Below the pieces are notes generated by a model that was not told where the DNA came from, made no database searches, and worked only from the letters and a program-made list of their open reading frames with translations. 64,000 bases of DNA from Podocnemis expansa. Its lineage: Eukaryota > Chordata > Testudines > Podocnemididae. The stretch is taken from NCBI GenBank assembly GCA_007922195.1, contig ML682122.1, positions 1,109,197 to 1,173,196 on the forward strand, written 5' to 3'. Below, piece after piece: positions 39,496 to 52,060 of this stretch. Within the stretch, counting starts at the first letter, position 1; every line of letters starts with the position of its first letter. The position numbers were made by a program, and so were the translations under genes.

Positions 39496-40526
39496 CCACA
39501 GGAAGTGCTTTGACATCCAGTCTGGAGATTCATTCATGTGTTCCCACACTCACTAAAACTCTTTTTTTTTCTTTTCGTTTGCCCATGGTCAAGCAGCCAC
39601 CACACAAGAGACTTAAAGAATCAATCCCACCTCAGAATATCTCATTGACCAGTGACTCAACCACACACCTGAAAAATATTATAGCAGGAAATTTGATATT
39701 TCTCTTTTTATCAAGATAAAGCCCGTGTCAGCTGAGCCCGTCTCTAAGGCTCACGGCAAACCTGTGCAGAAATTACTGAGCAGGTAGGACTTGCTAATAA
39801 TGGCGTAACTTACATCCTAAGTCAGCTAAGCCCTGCAAAATCAAAATAAAAGCTCTATATGTTGAAACATGGCAAATTCCAAAAGGAAATAAAGGTCTTT
39901 CGTTTTCTTTTTTGTTGTTTTTCTTTTTATGTTAAACTTTTTTAACTTAAAAGATCTATGAAGGAAATAAATACCTGGAAGATATCTGCCTGGTTCTCTT
40001 TATAAAGTAAATAAATAGAAGTGACATCTGGGATCCTCAAAACCGTATAGAGACTATAGATGTCCAGTTCTCAATGGCTATGTCTACACTGGCAAAGATA
40101 ATTCAAAATAGTTATTTCAAAATAACTATTTTGAATTTAAAACAAAGTTATTATTTTTGAATTAGAGAGTCTTCACTAGAATCCTAATCTGAAATAAAGT
40201 AGGCTTTATTGTTTTAACAGGGAGTCTGCATTAGACCCTCTGACTTGAATTGGGAGAGGCTCTCCCAACTGGCTTGTTTTCCTGCTGAGGGGCATGGAAA
40301 AACCAGTGCACCCCTTTTCCCGCTAGAGGGCAGGGAATCCCCGGCAGGCCCATTTCCTCACTGGATGGGGGACAGGATTCCCCCGGTGGGCTGTTTTCCC
40401 CATCAGCAGGCCATTCCCCCCCCCCCGCCAACCTCTCTGTGCAGTCTGCGGGGGCTAGGAGCCAGCTGGGATCCAGCTTGGTCTCTGAGCTGCTTGCAGC
40501 ACCTTGCAAGCAATTCAGAGCTTTGT
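39496..40526. other. Spacer between repeat copies; broken MITE end
   Basis: A left MITE end (ggctatgtctacactgg, about 40077) with ttatttcaaaataac palindromes has no matching right end. 40230-40430 is GC-rich. Otherwise unassigned. Confidence 0.4.
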
Positions 40527-41937
40527 CAGTGTCACACTGTCATTGCTGTTAACCTGAGTTGCTGAGTTCCCACTCTGGTCTGGTAGCAGGGTGAGGAGCC
40601 CTATCTGCTGCAAGTCCGGGGTGGCTGGTCCCCAGCTTCCTGATGTGAGCCAGGTTTCAGAAGATGTGGACAACTGGAGCCTCGCTCTCCTTAGCAAGCT
40701 GAGCCTAGCCAACCTCTAAAATGCTGTAAGCCCTGGTCGTTGACTCCTTGTTCTGGCTGGAACTGACAACCATCTGCTTCATGACTCTTCCATGTAAAAG
40801 ACATGGCTGCACCAGTGTGTGGCAGGTTGAGAAGCTACTTTATTTCTCACCCTGGACCTAACTGGGATTGGGAACTAGCCACTCGGGCTTGGAGCAGCCC
40901 AGGCATCTTACCCAGCTCCCACCTGAAACGTCAGCGTGGCTGAATCCCTGTCCTGCTGGGATCTGTGACCAGAAGTAAAGGAGTTTCTCCACCTGCTCCC
41001 CACCCAAACTGCTATGTCAGTTACAAGGCTGAGATGTGAAAATTGAGATGGCTGATCTTTTGAAGAGAGAGCAATGACTTCCCTCAACTCCTGTCTCAGA
41101 TTTAGGACAGGGAAAGTCCTGTAAAGCTGTCCCTGGCTCCTACCTGGGACTATGGTGGAGAGGAGACTGCCTATATGGAGCATAGGAGCATTGCTCCTCA
41201 GGTAGATGGAAGTGCTCCCCGTGATGACACACTCCACCAACCCAAGGAGAGCAACCTGGCCATCCGCCACACTCTACTTATCGGAGTGACTGAATGTTGA
41301 CATATGTTATATTGACTTATTCTTTACCTTTAGTCAAGGCCTAAGTTAGAGGACAAAGGACTAAATGCACAAAGGGGCATTGGTTATGTCTACAATTAAC
41401 ACAGAAGAGCAACTGCACGCTTCATTGTGGATGCTCACTATAGCATTGGGAAGGGGTCTGTAGGTCATGGGGATCCACAAAGCCTGAGTTAGCTGTCCAC
41501 ATAGGTATGCAGTGAATTGAGATGGATGTCTAAGAATGGAATCCATGAAAGCCATCACATTCTAGGAGATGTCCAGCAGAGGGCTGTATGACAACTGTGT
41601 CCCTCACAGAAAGCTCAGTGCCTCCATTGGTTTGGCATATTCAGCTCTGAACCTTCTTTTTGAATTTGAAGCCTAATAAATTTCTTGCAAGAAGGAGGGC
41701 TGGGGGAAGGGGAATTGCCTCATGACTTGTAGCCCAGTGGCAAGAGCCTTCTTTGGAACACATGATACCCTTCATTTCAAAAGAAATGGGAACAGCTATC
41801 TGCTACCCTTCATGCAAGTGCCCAGAGCACTAGGGTCTGGGATTTTCAGCCATGGAGCAGCCCCCCTCAGCTGTGAAGCACTTCCTCCATGACTGAAAAA
41901 CGGAAGGCCAAAAGGAAAGGATTGCAGATTCCTCCCT
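40527..41937 (+). repeat. Diverged ~1.4 kb repeat, copy B
   Basis: Uninterrupted partner of copy A, reading gaggagccctatctgctgca, tgctgggatctgtgaccaga, actgctatgtcagttacaag, caccaacccaaggagag, cattgggaaggggtctgtag and tgcctccattggtttggcat in the same order. The divergence visible by eye implies an old duplication or two copies of one repeat family. Confidence 0.8.
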
Positions 41938-42538
41938 TTTTAGATAAGAGTATGTTGACACTGGAGGCTTAAATTGACATAACCAGACTAAAGTCAGCTT
42001 AAGTAAAATCAGGGGTATATTTAGAATCTGTTAAGTCAACTTAATCACTGGCTTAAGTCGACTTAATGCCTTCCCTGCAAGTCCACTGAAACTTTTAAGT
42101 TGACTTCACAGGGCAGGAAGCCCTGGGCCGTTCCCCGGGTTCTGATCAGACTCTGGGGCCTGATCCAGCCCCAGCCACCAGTGGCAAGTGTCTGGGAGCG
42201 CCCCATCCAGCCCCCAGCCCCTTGCCACTACCAGCAGTGGCTGGGATCCGGCTCCTGCCATCTGCAGAAAGGGGCGCAGAGCCCAATCCAGCCCGGAGCC
42301 CCTTACCGCAAGGAGCAGGGGGCTCGAGGCTGGCTCCTGCCACCACCAGCAAGTGGTGCAGAGATGGATTGGGCACTGCAGGGCTTGTCAGCGGCCAAAG
42401 GGGCAGCCCCAAGCCCCCAGCCCCTTGCAGCAAGGGGATCAGGGATGGATCGGGCCCCACACCCCTTGCTGGAGACAACAGGAGGCTTGGAGACCTGTTG
42501 AGCTGCTTGCTACCAGCAGCAGGTGGTGGGGCAGCCTA

Positions 42539-42588
42539 GTCAATTTCACAGGCTACTCCTGATTTTAGGAGTAGCCTGTGAAATTGAC
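42539..42588. repeat. Perfect 22-bp stem hairpin
   Basis: Arms 42539-42560 and 42567-42588 are exact reverse complements (core cacaggctactcct / aggagtagcctgtg) with a 6-base loop gatttt. Confidence 0.95.
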
Positions 42589-42603
42589 CAGGCTTGGTCA
42601 GTG

Positions 42604-42648
42604 GGCTATCTCCCCAGTGGCAGAAAGGCTGCCACTGGGGAGACAGCC
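42604..42648. repeat. 20-bp stem hairpin, 19 of 20 paired
   Basis: ggctatctccccagtggcag pairs with ctgccactggggagacagcc across a 5-base loop, 15 bp after the previous hairpin. Confidence 0.92.
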
Positions 42649-43239
42649 TACTCAGCCTGGTCAATTTCGCAGCCTGCAGCAAGTGGCTGGTGGCTAGATC
42701 TGGATCTGCACTGCTTCCCAAGAGCAGCAGAAGAGAGCCCCAAACTCCATGCTCCTTGTGGCAAAGGGCTCAGGCATGGATTTAGACTTGAGCCACTTGC
42801 TGGCAGTGGCAGGAGGCTCGGAGCCTGATCCACCCCTGAGCCACTTGCTGCTGTAGTAGGCTGCTGGGCAGAAGGGTTGGCCCATAAATCTGACAGGTGT
42901 GAACTCCAGGGCCCAGATTCCAGAATCTAGAAAAATTAGGCCCAAACCAGCATAAAAGGGACCCAGACAGTACAGGAAGGGGTCCCACAAATTAGGAAGG
43001 CTTCAGGACCCCTCTAATTATACATTAAGTACTACTGGGCAGCCTGGTCAATTTCTCAGGCTACTCCTGATCCCAAGAGTAGCCCGTGATATTTACCAGG
43101 CTTGGTCACTGGCCTTTCTCCCCTGGTAGATATGCTTTCACTAGGGAGACAGCCCAATCAGCCTGGTCAGTTTCACAGCCTGCAGCAACAGGTTGTTGGC
43201 TCAATCACACACCTGAGAAATGTCAGAGCGAGAAATTCC

Positions 43240-43589
43240 ACCCCTTGGACCTCTTCCCTTTCTGTGCTGCTGTGTGATTCTCTACTTCTACCTGAGCCAG
43301 GGAGGGAACTTGCATTCCCTTTGTCGTGTCACTCTCTGGCCTTTGTGCTAGAGACAGTCCTGAGGGTCTGTGCTATGTTACATGTTTCACCTCTGTACAC
43401 ATGCACGTTGCTGCTGGAAACATGATACTATATTAATCCTGTAGAATAGGTTATGCACATTCATAAAAGCCAAGGCATAATAACATTCAAAAATTCATGG
43501 CATAAAATCACACAATCACAGGGTATAAATGAACTGAATAATCACTATAGATCATAGCGCAGGGGTTCACAGACGTGCATCCTGTCACA
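43240..43589 (-). mobile_element. LTR 5' fragment, related to 46.3-47.1 kb
   Basis: Read on the minus strand it starts TGTGACAGGATGCACG and shares the following 200 bp or so with the LTR starting at 47142 (cacaatcacagggtataaat, tgcatcctgtcac). Truncated. Confidence 0.6.
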
Positions 43590-43799
43590 CCTTCCCTAGA
43601 AGGCAAATCTGCAGCATTTTAACTAAACCATTTTAGTTTGACCAGTGTAAACCCCAGTGTGGAAACAGTTATTGCAGGCTATGAATTACTCATTCATAAG
43701 TTCATTTATTTTAATATGAGAATGCCCACTACTCAACCACCTCTGACCTCCAGAATATAGGCAAAGACCTTCTTCCACTGATTGCTGAATCAACCTGGA

Positions 43800-43990
43800 C
43801 ATTTTGTATATTTTAGAAAGATCTTTTCTTTTGATTTAAAGACTTGAAATGATGGAGAATTAACCACATCTCTAGAAGAATTGTTTCCAATAATCAATTA
43901 TGGTCACTGTTAAAAAGAATGCCTTATTTAAAAAATACAAGAAAGTCCATACTCATTCAGACTAATAGTCTTTCTATCCCAATATCCTGT
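43800..43990 (-). mobile_element. Old CR1 fragment
   Basis: agaagaattgtttccaataa and tggtcactgttaaaaagaat resemble an internal part of the CR1 3' UTR in reverse orientation. Weak. Confidence 0.4.
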
Positions 43991-44489
43991 CTTCTGATAG
44001 CATCCAGTACCAAATTCTTCATAAAGAAAGAACAGACCAGGTTAATTACCAAGTGATTCCCCACGCTGTCATCAGTCCCAGCTTCTGATTGTCATAGGTT
44101 TAGTCATTTTAGTTTTAGTAGGTTTGGCTAATAGTCATTGATAGCTCTTGTGGATGTTGATGATAGGTGGTGGTGGAGGCTGCCTCTGCTGGCACTTTAC
44201 CATGGCTGGTGACTCCCCCTCACTCAGAAGACCCACCCAGTGGTTTCTTTGGTCAATTTAAGATTTTTTTTTTTTTTTTTAATGCTGTGTGAACAGTATT
44301 TGAATAGACATTGGGCCAGAGAAAGAAAGAGTATGTTTCTATAGTCTGGTGGCTGGAGTACTCACCTGTGAGATCAGAGAACCAAATTTAAACTTTGGTC
44401 CAATGGCTGTTTAATTATTTAACTAAGGAGAAGAGTTTCATCAGGAGAGCTTAAGATGCAGCCATCTATCTGCATGCACAATATAGATG

Positions 44490-45040
44490 ACAAGAAACAT
44501 AGAATCACAAAGTAAAATCATAGGGTATGTCCACATGAGTCTTTTAATTTGAAACAACACTGGTTGTTTTGAAATAAAAAACTGAATGTGCACACAACGT
44601 TTTTGTATTTCAAAATGATAGCCTCTGTCATTTCAAAATAAAAACGGTCATTTTGAAACAGCTTAAAGCCCATTCATTTTGAAACGGCTGTTATTTTGAA
44701 ACGGCTGTTATTTTGAAATAACGCCATTTGGACATGTTGTTTTGAAATAACACCATTGTTTTGAAACAACCGTTTCAAAACAACATGTCCAAACAGCCTT
44801 ATTTCGAAATAACCATTTCAAACTAACAGCTGTTTCGAAAGCAAGCTTTCCCTTAATTTGAATTAACATTTTCTTAATTCAAATTAACTTATTTTGAAAT
44901 AAGGACTTTATTCTGAAATAACTCATTTCAAAATAACTTATTTCAAAATAATGATGTATGTGTGGACATAGCCATAGAATGTTAGGGGTGCAAGGGACCT
45001 CAGAAAATTGTCACCATGCACCATGAAACATTTGTCACCA
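44490..45040 (-). mobile_element. CR1 3' end (reverse) split by a MITE
   Basis: agaaacatagaatcac before and tagaatgttaggggtgcaag, ggacctcag after form the start of an inverted CR1 tail. The MITE 44523-44973 lies between. Confidence 0.65.
44523..44973. mobile_element. Foldback MITE, TTATTTYRAAATAA type (451 bp)
   Basis: Termini gggtatgtccacatg and atgtgtggacatagcc with ATA duplications. Interior near-palindromic (ggacatgttgttttgaaata ... caaaacaacatgtcc) and collinear with 22855-23302. Confidence 0.9.
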
Positions 45041-45462
45041 TGATAACCATAACATCTTCTAGTTCCCTAGAAATATACAGGCTGGATTTTCCTGTAAATT
45101 GATGTTAGTCACCCAAATTCCATGGGTAGTGAAATGAGGTTTGGCACCTAACATTCTTAGGACCCATTGTCAATTACAATGATACTTGATGAGTGAACAG
45201 AGCACTGCAAAAGGACTATAGATAGTTGGTTTTTATGTCTGCCCCTGCCACTAGCCTGTGGAATGCGTGGAATGACTGAGAAGATAACGTCATGTCTTTC
45301 TACCTTAGTTCTCCACAACTTGAGGATAAGGTTGCAGGCCTAGGGCTGAAGTCACAAAGCTTTCACTTCAGGGAGCTGAATCCCAGAACTCTCTGGAATT
45401 CACAGAACTTCTGCTCAGCTGCCAGCAATCCTCTAGGAACCTAAGTATTTGCAAAGATCCAA

Positions 45463-45600
45463 AGGGGCAGCCATATTAGTTTAGGTCAGTAAAACAAACA
45501 AATAAGGATTCCTGTGGTGCTTAACAACTAACTAATTTATTTTTTGCATGAGCTTTTCTGGGAGAGAATCCCACTTTGTCAGACACTTTGAAGAATTTGC
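45463..45600 (+). mobile_element. SINE/Penelope-tail unit
   Basis: aaaggggcagccatattagt, aaggattcctgtggtgctta, tttttgcatgagcttttctg and atcccactttgtcagac follow the family seen at 35.5 kb and, inverted, at 53.6 kb. Confidence 0.75.
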
Positions 45601-46329
45601 AGTGCAAGGCCACAGGTATTTGTGTTTCTGCCTCTGGCCGTGTTTGCAGCAGCCTCATGCCAAGCAGTCAAACGCTGCAGCCACAGAATGATGCATGAAC
45701 TTGAGAAAGGGAGGCATTCTCCTGCATGACTCAACTGCAGGGTCCTATGTGGCATGTCCTTTACATACCTGTGAAAAACTGGCTCCATGTCACTTTCGAA
45801 AATGGGCAGGAAAGAGGTCTGCAGCGGTTTGGCACTGGTTATCAGATTCCTGTGTTTTTCTGTCTAGTTAGAAAGAAATCAGAAGATGAAACAAAGTAGA
45901 ATAACTGAACTGTACAACTTCCAGTAACTTGTATTCTACACAGATGTAGCAGTCTTCCAGTTTTATTATGTAAGTGTCTTGTATGCCTGGGTGTCTCTCT
46001 CACCATACAAGGAATGAAGGCTCAGCTGTGTCCATTTCACCCGCCCCTTTTCACCATCTCTCTTTGTTCTCTGTATTATGATTAGCCTCAATTTTTAGTC
46101 TCCCACTGGTCCAGTAGCACCCACCCCTGTTATCTGATCTGGGTCCTAAGAACATGGAATAACAGGTTTTCAAAAGGCCTATTGTAACAGGCGGCTCCCC
46201 ATATCCAATCTGGTGTGCTGCTGTGACCCTCTGATTCCCATTCCTGAACAGTGATTTCCCCTGCTTTGTCAAGTGACTGCTCACTCCTGAGTCAGTCCCC
46301 TATGATCTCTGATATGCAATCACTCCCAC

Positions 46330-47142
46330 ACAGTGGTTGTGTTTCCCCGGCTACTCAAAGGATGGTCCACCAGCAAACACCCCCAGGCTCAGCTACCACC
46401 ATGGGAGCCACTGTCTACAGAGACTGGGGCCCACTCCCAATCACCATACATTCAAGTCAATCCATTTAACAACAAAATGGCTTGTGCTCAGCCTTCTTCA
46501 CTCACACCCTCTAAAGATCACACAGCTTTAGATAAATCAACTTCAACTTTATCGAACAGATTATAATTCTAACTAAGAATGGCCAACCATGGCAGAATCG
46601 CAATGTAAATTACCTAATATTTCTATCTAAACTGACCTCACAGTCCAAGTTTATGCTGTTTATGTTCAGCTGTTAGATGTTTATATAGCCAGTCTCTGCC
46701 TGGCTTCAGGCAGGACCAGATCTTGCTTGAAGGTTCTTCCCCCCCCGCCCCCCCCCCCGATGGAGATTCCTAGACAAAAAGCTCCAAAAACCTTCCAAGT
46801 GCCCCTCTTTGTTTCCAGTTCTCCACAACCCCTCACTTCCTGGGTAGAGGTGATCTCTTGTCTGCCTTGAGCCAGGGAACTAAGTCAGCATATCTTTGTT
46901 GCCTCCTCCAGGTGTTTTCTTGCTGCTGGGAGAAAACTCTGTCTGTTTCCCACCCCCTTGAGCCATTCTAAACATGACACACATCTGTGCACATGTATGA
47001 AGTTGTAGGAAACACAATATGAGCATCCACAAAGAAACAATGCATGGTGTAATTGGCAACAAATCATACAATCACAGTGCACATATGAACAGGAAAATCA
47101 TATAGGTCATACCTCAGGGTGTACAGGTGTGCATCCCATGAC
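46330..47142 (-). mobile_element. Gypsy-type LTR, reverse orientation (left border approximate)
   Basis: On the minus strand it begins TGTCATGGGATGCACAC, has a TATA-like ggctatataaacatc near 46685 and a polyadenylation-type cgataaag near 46553. This is LTR organisation with U3, R and U5. A C-tract sits at 46738-46757. About 46040-46330 may be leader sequence. No coding region is recognised. Confidence 0.55.
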
Positions 47143-47344
47143 ACCTATGCACCTCCATTTCTTCCAGGGCTGTAAGCCTGCAAAAGCATGAGAGAAAACA
47201 CTTTGAAACAAAAAGAAACATGACTGTGTACTTCTGTAGGTTTTGATTCTGGCCCCATATAACCCCCATGTCAAAGCTATTTCATTTTTACCTAAGGAAA
47301 CTGATTAGCTAACATACTCCAAACCTCATTTTCCTACAAGATTT

Positions 47345-48242
47345 CTTCAGGGCTTCTTAGACCTCTTTGTTTCTTAGTCTGTAGACAAGGGATTGCCCAT
47401 GGGAGTCAGCACCGTGTAGAAAACAGAGAGAACTTTCTTGAAGTCCTTCAGATTGTCGGTTGTTGGGAACATTTAGATGATCACTAGAGTTCCATAAAAA
47501 ATGATCAACATGGTAAGGTGGGAGAAGCAAGTGAAAAAGGCGTTTTGCCTGCTGGTGTTGGAAGGGATTCTCAGAATAGTCATAATGACACAGATGTAAG
47601 ACATGAAGGTCATTAGGAATGGGGCCAGTGAGAAAATCAAGCAGAGTGTGAAAGCCAGCATTTCCATTCACTGCAGGTCATTGCAGGATAGTTTTACAAG
47701 GGGGCTAAAATCACTAAAGAAATGGTCAATAACATTGGGGCCACAGAATGTGAATTGTGATATCATCACTGTTGTTATGCTGCTACCTAGAAAACCACCT
47801 GTCCAAAAGACACCTGCAAGCTGAAGGCAAGACCTGCCACTCATTCGGGCTGCATAGTGAAGTGGTTTGACTATGGCTAAATGCTGATCATAGGACATGA
47901 CCGATAGGAGAAGACATTCTGTTCCTGCCAGAGAATTATGTGATGCACACATTCAATGAAATGGTCCAATACTCAGTTATGAGACTGCTCAGTATCTTGG
48001 GTAGGATGGTGGAGGTATAGCAGGTCTCCAAGCAGGACAAGGTCCTGAAAGAAGTACATTAGGGTTTGCAGTTGCTGATCAGCCAGGACAAATGCCATGA
48101 TGAGGATGTTCCCTGTCATGGTTGTGACATAGATCATAAGAAACAGCAGGAAAAGAAGGAAATGCAGTTCTGGGAGAGTGCCAAATCCATGGAAGAGGAA
48201 TTCACTGAGGGATGTTTGATTTCCCTGTGCTAGGTTCCCCAT
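47345..48242 (-). pseudogene. Olfactory receptor pseudogene (class II, family 11-like)
   Basis: Read from 48242 down: start MGNLAQGNQTSLSEFLFHGF, TM1 (IYVTTMTGNILIMAFV), then a frameshift after MYFFQDLVLL near TM2-TM3. Then the TM3-end motif MSYDQHLAIVKPLHYAA (usual MxYDRYxAICxPLxY, so DRY is changed to DQH). Then TM5 with CGPNVIDHFF and SPLVKLSC, and an in-frame TGA at about 47670. Then TM6 (RQNAFFTCFSHL), a second stop after FYGTLVII, and a frameshift before VYRLRNKEV. Receptors of this family are seven-TM odorant GPCRs coupled to Golf. At least four lesions make this a clear pseudogene, and it is opposite in strand to the other two loci. Subfamily is by resemblance of the CGPNxIDHFF block. 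Confidence 0.93.
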
Positions 48243-48249
48243 GGTTTGT

Positions 48250-50285
48250 ATCTACAGGGAAGAAATTTACTTTGTGACATAAATGAATGGCATTTTATTA
48301 ATAAAACTTCAGCATTGTTTTCATAATCTGCTTCTGCTGGCTAACAGAAAAATAGCTGAGTGAAGAATGGAGGCTAGGAGACAGGAAAAGTCATCTTTCC
48401 TGATCTGTGGGACAGATGTCTTATCTGAGCAAATGGTAGATTCAAAAAATATTAGCCTTTCTGAAAACACAGGTAATAAAATGAAACGAGGCACCAAGCT
48501 CTCAAATATGGGGGCAATGGGTCTCAGACAATAGTGCAGACACACAGAGGAGACAGATTTGATAGATAATGATTCATGTATTCACACTTACAACTGCCTG
48601 GTGTCACCAAGCAGTACAGAACAGGCCGGAGTTCCATGGCTCAAATGGGTTTGGGGTTTCATATTTCAAGGGAAATCACAACACAGAAACAAAGCAAGAA
48701 AATATGACTAGAAACTGCAAAGGATGTAGGAGTGAATTCCCAGTAAATTACAACAGAAATGGGATACCTTGTTCTATTTGTGAATTTTGAAAACTATATC
48801 CAAAAGAAATAGGAATTCATCTCCTTCCCAGTGATCATATTGTATAGTCCTGAAGTAGGAAACTCCGCATTCAAAAACCCAGTCAGGTGAGCACCTTATG
48901 CTGAAAGCATGGTATTTGAAAATCCCCGCTGTTAGCTTCCAGCAGCAGAAATGTTCCTGCTCATCATACAGTTACTTACTCTTTAAAATAATCATAACAA
49001 CAACAACAACAACAACAGAAAACATCAATGAATCAAACCAGCGAGGAACCAACAAGTAAGCTAAAAAAATGATCTTTTTGGATGAATTATTTTCTGGCTA
49101 ATATTTGTCACAAATGTTATATTTTCACATTAGAATAGCAGGAGAACTTAATTCCTGTTTAATGGACAACTGTGTGATTTCACACACTGGTTTTCCTGCC
49201 AACTTGGACTTTTTAGAAACAGATTCATATTGTTAATTTTATTTCTAGATTATACAAAACCAGAAAAGAATTGCATTTATATATTGTTTTACATTATTTC
49301 AATTTCATAGTCTTTCATTTCTACTTAATTAAATTTACAATACAGTATATACCAACTTGTTTGGCTAAAGAAAAAGAAAACAGGAATATATATATATTTT
49401 TTTCCCATGGAACATTTTGATCTGGAGGAAATGGTATTGACTGATGGAAAACTATTTCATCAGAAATTGTTATGAGGTCTTCTTTTTATTCTATGCATTT
49501 TTATATTGGGTTAAAACACATTAATTACCTTCCAGTTTGTAGCTGTCATATCTGTAATTATTGTCTTTATTGTCATTACTGATCCAAAGAGAGACAAGAT
49601 GGATGAGGTAATTTCTACTCCTTATAATATGCTACGTAAGGACTTGATTCTGCACAGAGTTAATTTTACATCCTTGGAATAATGATGTCACATATGTCAA
49701 AGATAAAGTGTCTCTGACTTTAAGGATTGGGGCCTTTGATTTTGGTGGATTTGCACAGCTAACATGTGCAGCCTTGTTTGAAATTTAGAGCTCAGGTCAG
49801 CAGGATTTGATACCATCAGCAAATACTGATATCCACTGACACCCTGATACCAACCCTAAAATAGATCTACAACAGTCATTATTAAATGCACATCCCCCAG
49901 GTCTTGTGCCTGATGTGATGATGTCACTGTCCCATCAGCCATGCAGGGAGTCCACTGCACCCAGCTGTCACAGGAGCAAATAAGCCTGTCAGGCCAGAGC
50001 CAAGACTCCCAATCTGGGTTGTGAGAAGCAGTATATTGCAAAATAAAATTCTGGCAAGTGTACTGTAACCAGTGACTCCTCCCCAAGCACAGAGCAGACA
50101 TACAAAGATCTTCTCTACTGTGCTAAAGTCCCTTGTAACCTTTCTCAGTGCTCCAGTGAAATCTATGCCAGAACAAACAGCAAACTTGCATGCACTACAG
50201 TAGGGCAATCAAAGTGGAATAAAACTTACTCTTCTGTTTGTAGCATTAGGAGCTGTTGGTTCAATTCTCTCCTTTCCCACAAACA
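48250..50285. other. AT-rich intergenic sequence
   Basis: Contains a (CAA)n run at 48992-49018. No gene, exon or identifiable repeat beyond that was recognised. Confidence 0.5.
48992..49018 (+). repeat. (CAA)n microsatellite
   Basis: About eight tandem aac/caa units. Confidence 0.9.
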
Positions 50286-50289
50286 TCTT

Positions 50290-51210
50290 GAATGACTTTT
50301 AGGCCACATTATCAATACTCTGCAGATAGCTAAGTATGTGGGTGGGGCCAGAGTCAATGTGGCCAATAATGCTCATCAATTTCAAATCTCACTAGGGGTG
50401 TCTCTACCTTTAGGTGCCGAAATGCCTCCAGAAATCTGTCTCTCTGTGTGCAAGGTCCCACCTAAAGCACAGGATTTGGTGGTGATGGGAGACCAGCTAA
50501 ACAGACACCTGTTGGGAAAGTATACATATTGTCCAATAAGTTCTTGGATGTATCAGAGGCAAGTCCAATGGGAAAAACAGTTCAAGAGAGTTGGCAGTTT
50601 TTCAAAGAAATGTTATTGAGGGTGCAAAAGTAAACTACACCACTGCATAGAAAAGATAGGAAGTATTGCAAAAGACTACCCTGAATTAACCAGGAGATCT
50701 CTAACAATGTGAAAGTCAAAAAAAGAATCCTACAAAAAGTGTTAACTAGATCACTTTATAAAGTATAAATATAAAGAAACAATACAAGCATATAGGGGCA
50801 AAATTGGAAAGACCAAGGCACAAGATGAGAGACATAAAGGGTGGGGGGGGGGAACAATTCTACAGAGACATTAGAAGTAAGAGGAAAACCAATGACAAGA
50901 TAGTCCTATTACTTGATGGAGGGGGACCCTGAAAATGTGAGAAAGGCAGAAGTGGCTTTTTTTTTGTTTCAGTTTTCACCATCATGGTTTGTAGAGAGTG
51001 GAAACCTAACATAGTGAATGGCAGTGAAAATGAGATAGGATCAAAAACAAAAGTAGGGAAATAACAAATTAAAAATTACTTACACAACCTAGATACCATC
51101 AAGTCACCAGGGCCTGATGAAGTACTTCCTCATATACTCAATAAACCAAATGAGGAGATATTTGAGCCATTTGCAATTATCTTTGTAAAGTCACGCCCAA
51201 AGCACCAACT
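50290..51210 (+). mobile_element. LINE fragment (CR1/L2-like), region upstream of RT
   Basis: Broken frames encode SSWMYQRQVQWEKQFKRV and later LDTIKSPGPDEVLPHILN, the conserved segment just N-terminal to a non-LTR reverse transcriptase (KSxGPDxxxPxxLK). Frames are interrupted and the RT itself is missing. Confidence 0.65.
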
Positions 51211-51639
51211 CAAGCCAGTTTCCTGTGGGAGTCAGCTAGGGCCTAAAATAAGGTATTTTGGTTTTTTTTAAGGTTTGGCTAGTCTTTTTATCTGTTTTTC
51301 TTTTTTGCTAACTCGGCCTTGGGGCTGACTGTGTGAAAGGAAAGTGGGCTTGTTCACCCCGCCTTTCCTGAAATGCTATATGTGAGCATAGTTTCTGGGA
51401 TATTACGGGCTTCACCACAGGATCAAGAACCAGGCTGCCTCAGTAACCTAGGACCAAAGTGCCTCAGGAACCTTCTTGGGGGCATCCACAGTCACCAGGG
51501 GTCCCCAGCTGCTAAAGGTATGTAAGCTCTCACCACTTATTACTTTGCTTTTGCTTGCTGGAGGTATTCACAATGGCAGTCCATAAATCTTTTCAGTGGT
51601 CTTTGACTTTGTTGGGTAAATCCACATGAACCTACCCCT

Positions 51640-52060
51640 TGGGGTACAGTTTGGAGGAACAATAGGGAATATGACAGTTAAATCCTTTTAACTACTGAAG
51701 AAAGTCAAAAAGAATGCTATGAAAGGTTTCTGGCTATGTTTGATGCATAACTTAAATGCAAAAGAAAAATGTTTTATGAAAGAGCACGTTTCTGCCATAT
51801 AGTTCAAGAATGCAGGTGGGGGAATTTGACTGTTTTAGAAAAGTTCTGTGTACTTTGCCTGAAAATCGTGATTTTGGAAATGCTAAATATCAAAATATCA
51901 GAGACCGACTGGTTACTGGGTTGATAGCTAAAAGCCTGCCAAAGCAGCTAGAAGTGAAGGCAGACTTAAGCCTAGCCACAGTTAGACACAAAGCAAAAAC
52001 ACTCTGAACTAGTCAAACAACTGAACAAAATACCTGAGCAATTTGAAAAACCTAAACTTA
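51640..52060 (+). mobile_element. Ty3/gypsy-like gag remnant
   Basis: YERARFCHIVQE and then ENRDFGNAKYQNIRDRLVTG, LPKQLEVKADLSLATV follow the gypsy gag pattern (…FGxxxxxxIRDRLVxGI…LQ…DLTL). The frame breaks in the middle. No protease or RT follows. Confidence 0.6.

Larger units (their letters stand above)
41945..43215. mobile_element. GC-rich element related to 23667-24407, with hairpins
   Basis: Starts agtatgttgacactggaggc with ttaagtcgacttaa palindromes (intact CpG near 42056), then GC-rich tandem-like sequence. Perfect and near-perfect hairpins lie at 42539-42588, 42604-42648 and about 43045-43090. The right terminus is unclear. Confidence 0.6.
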
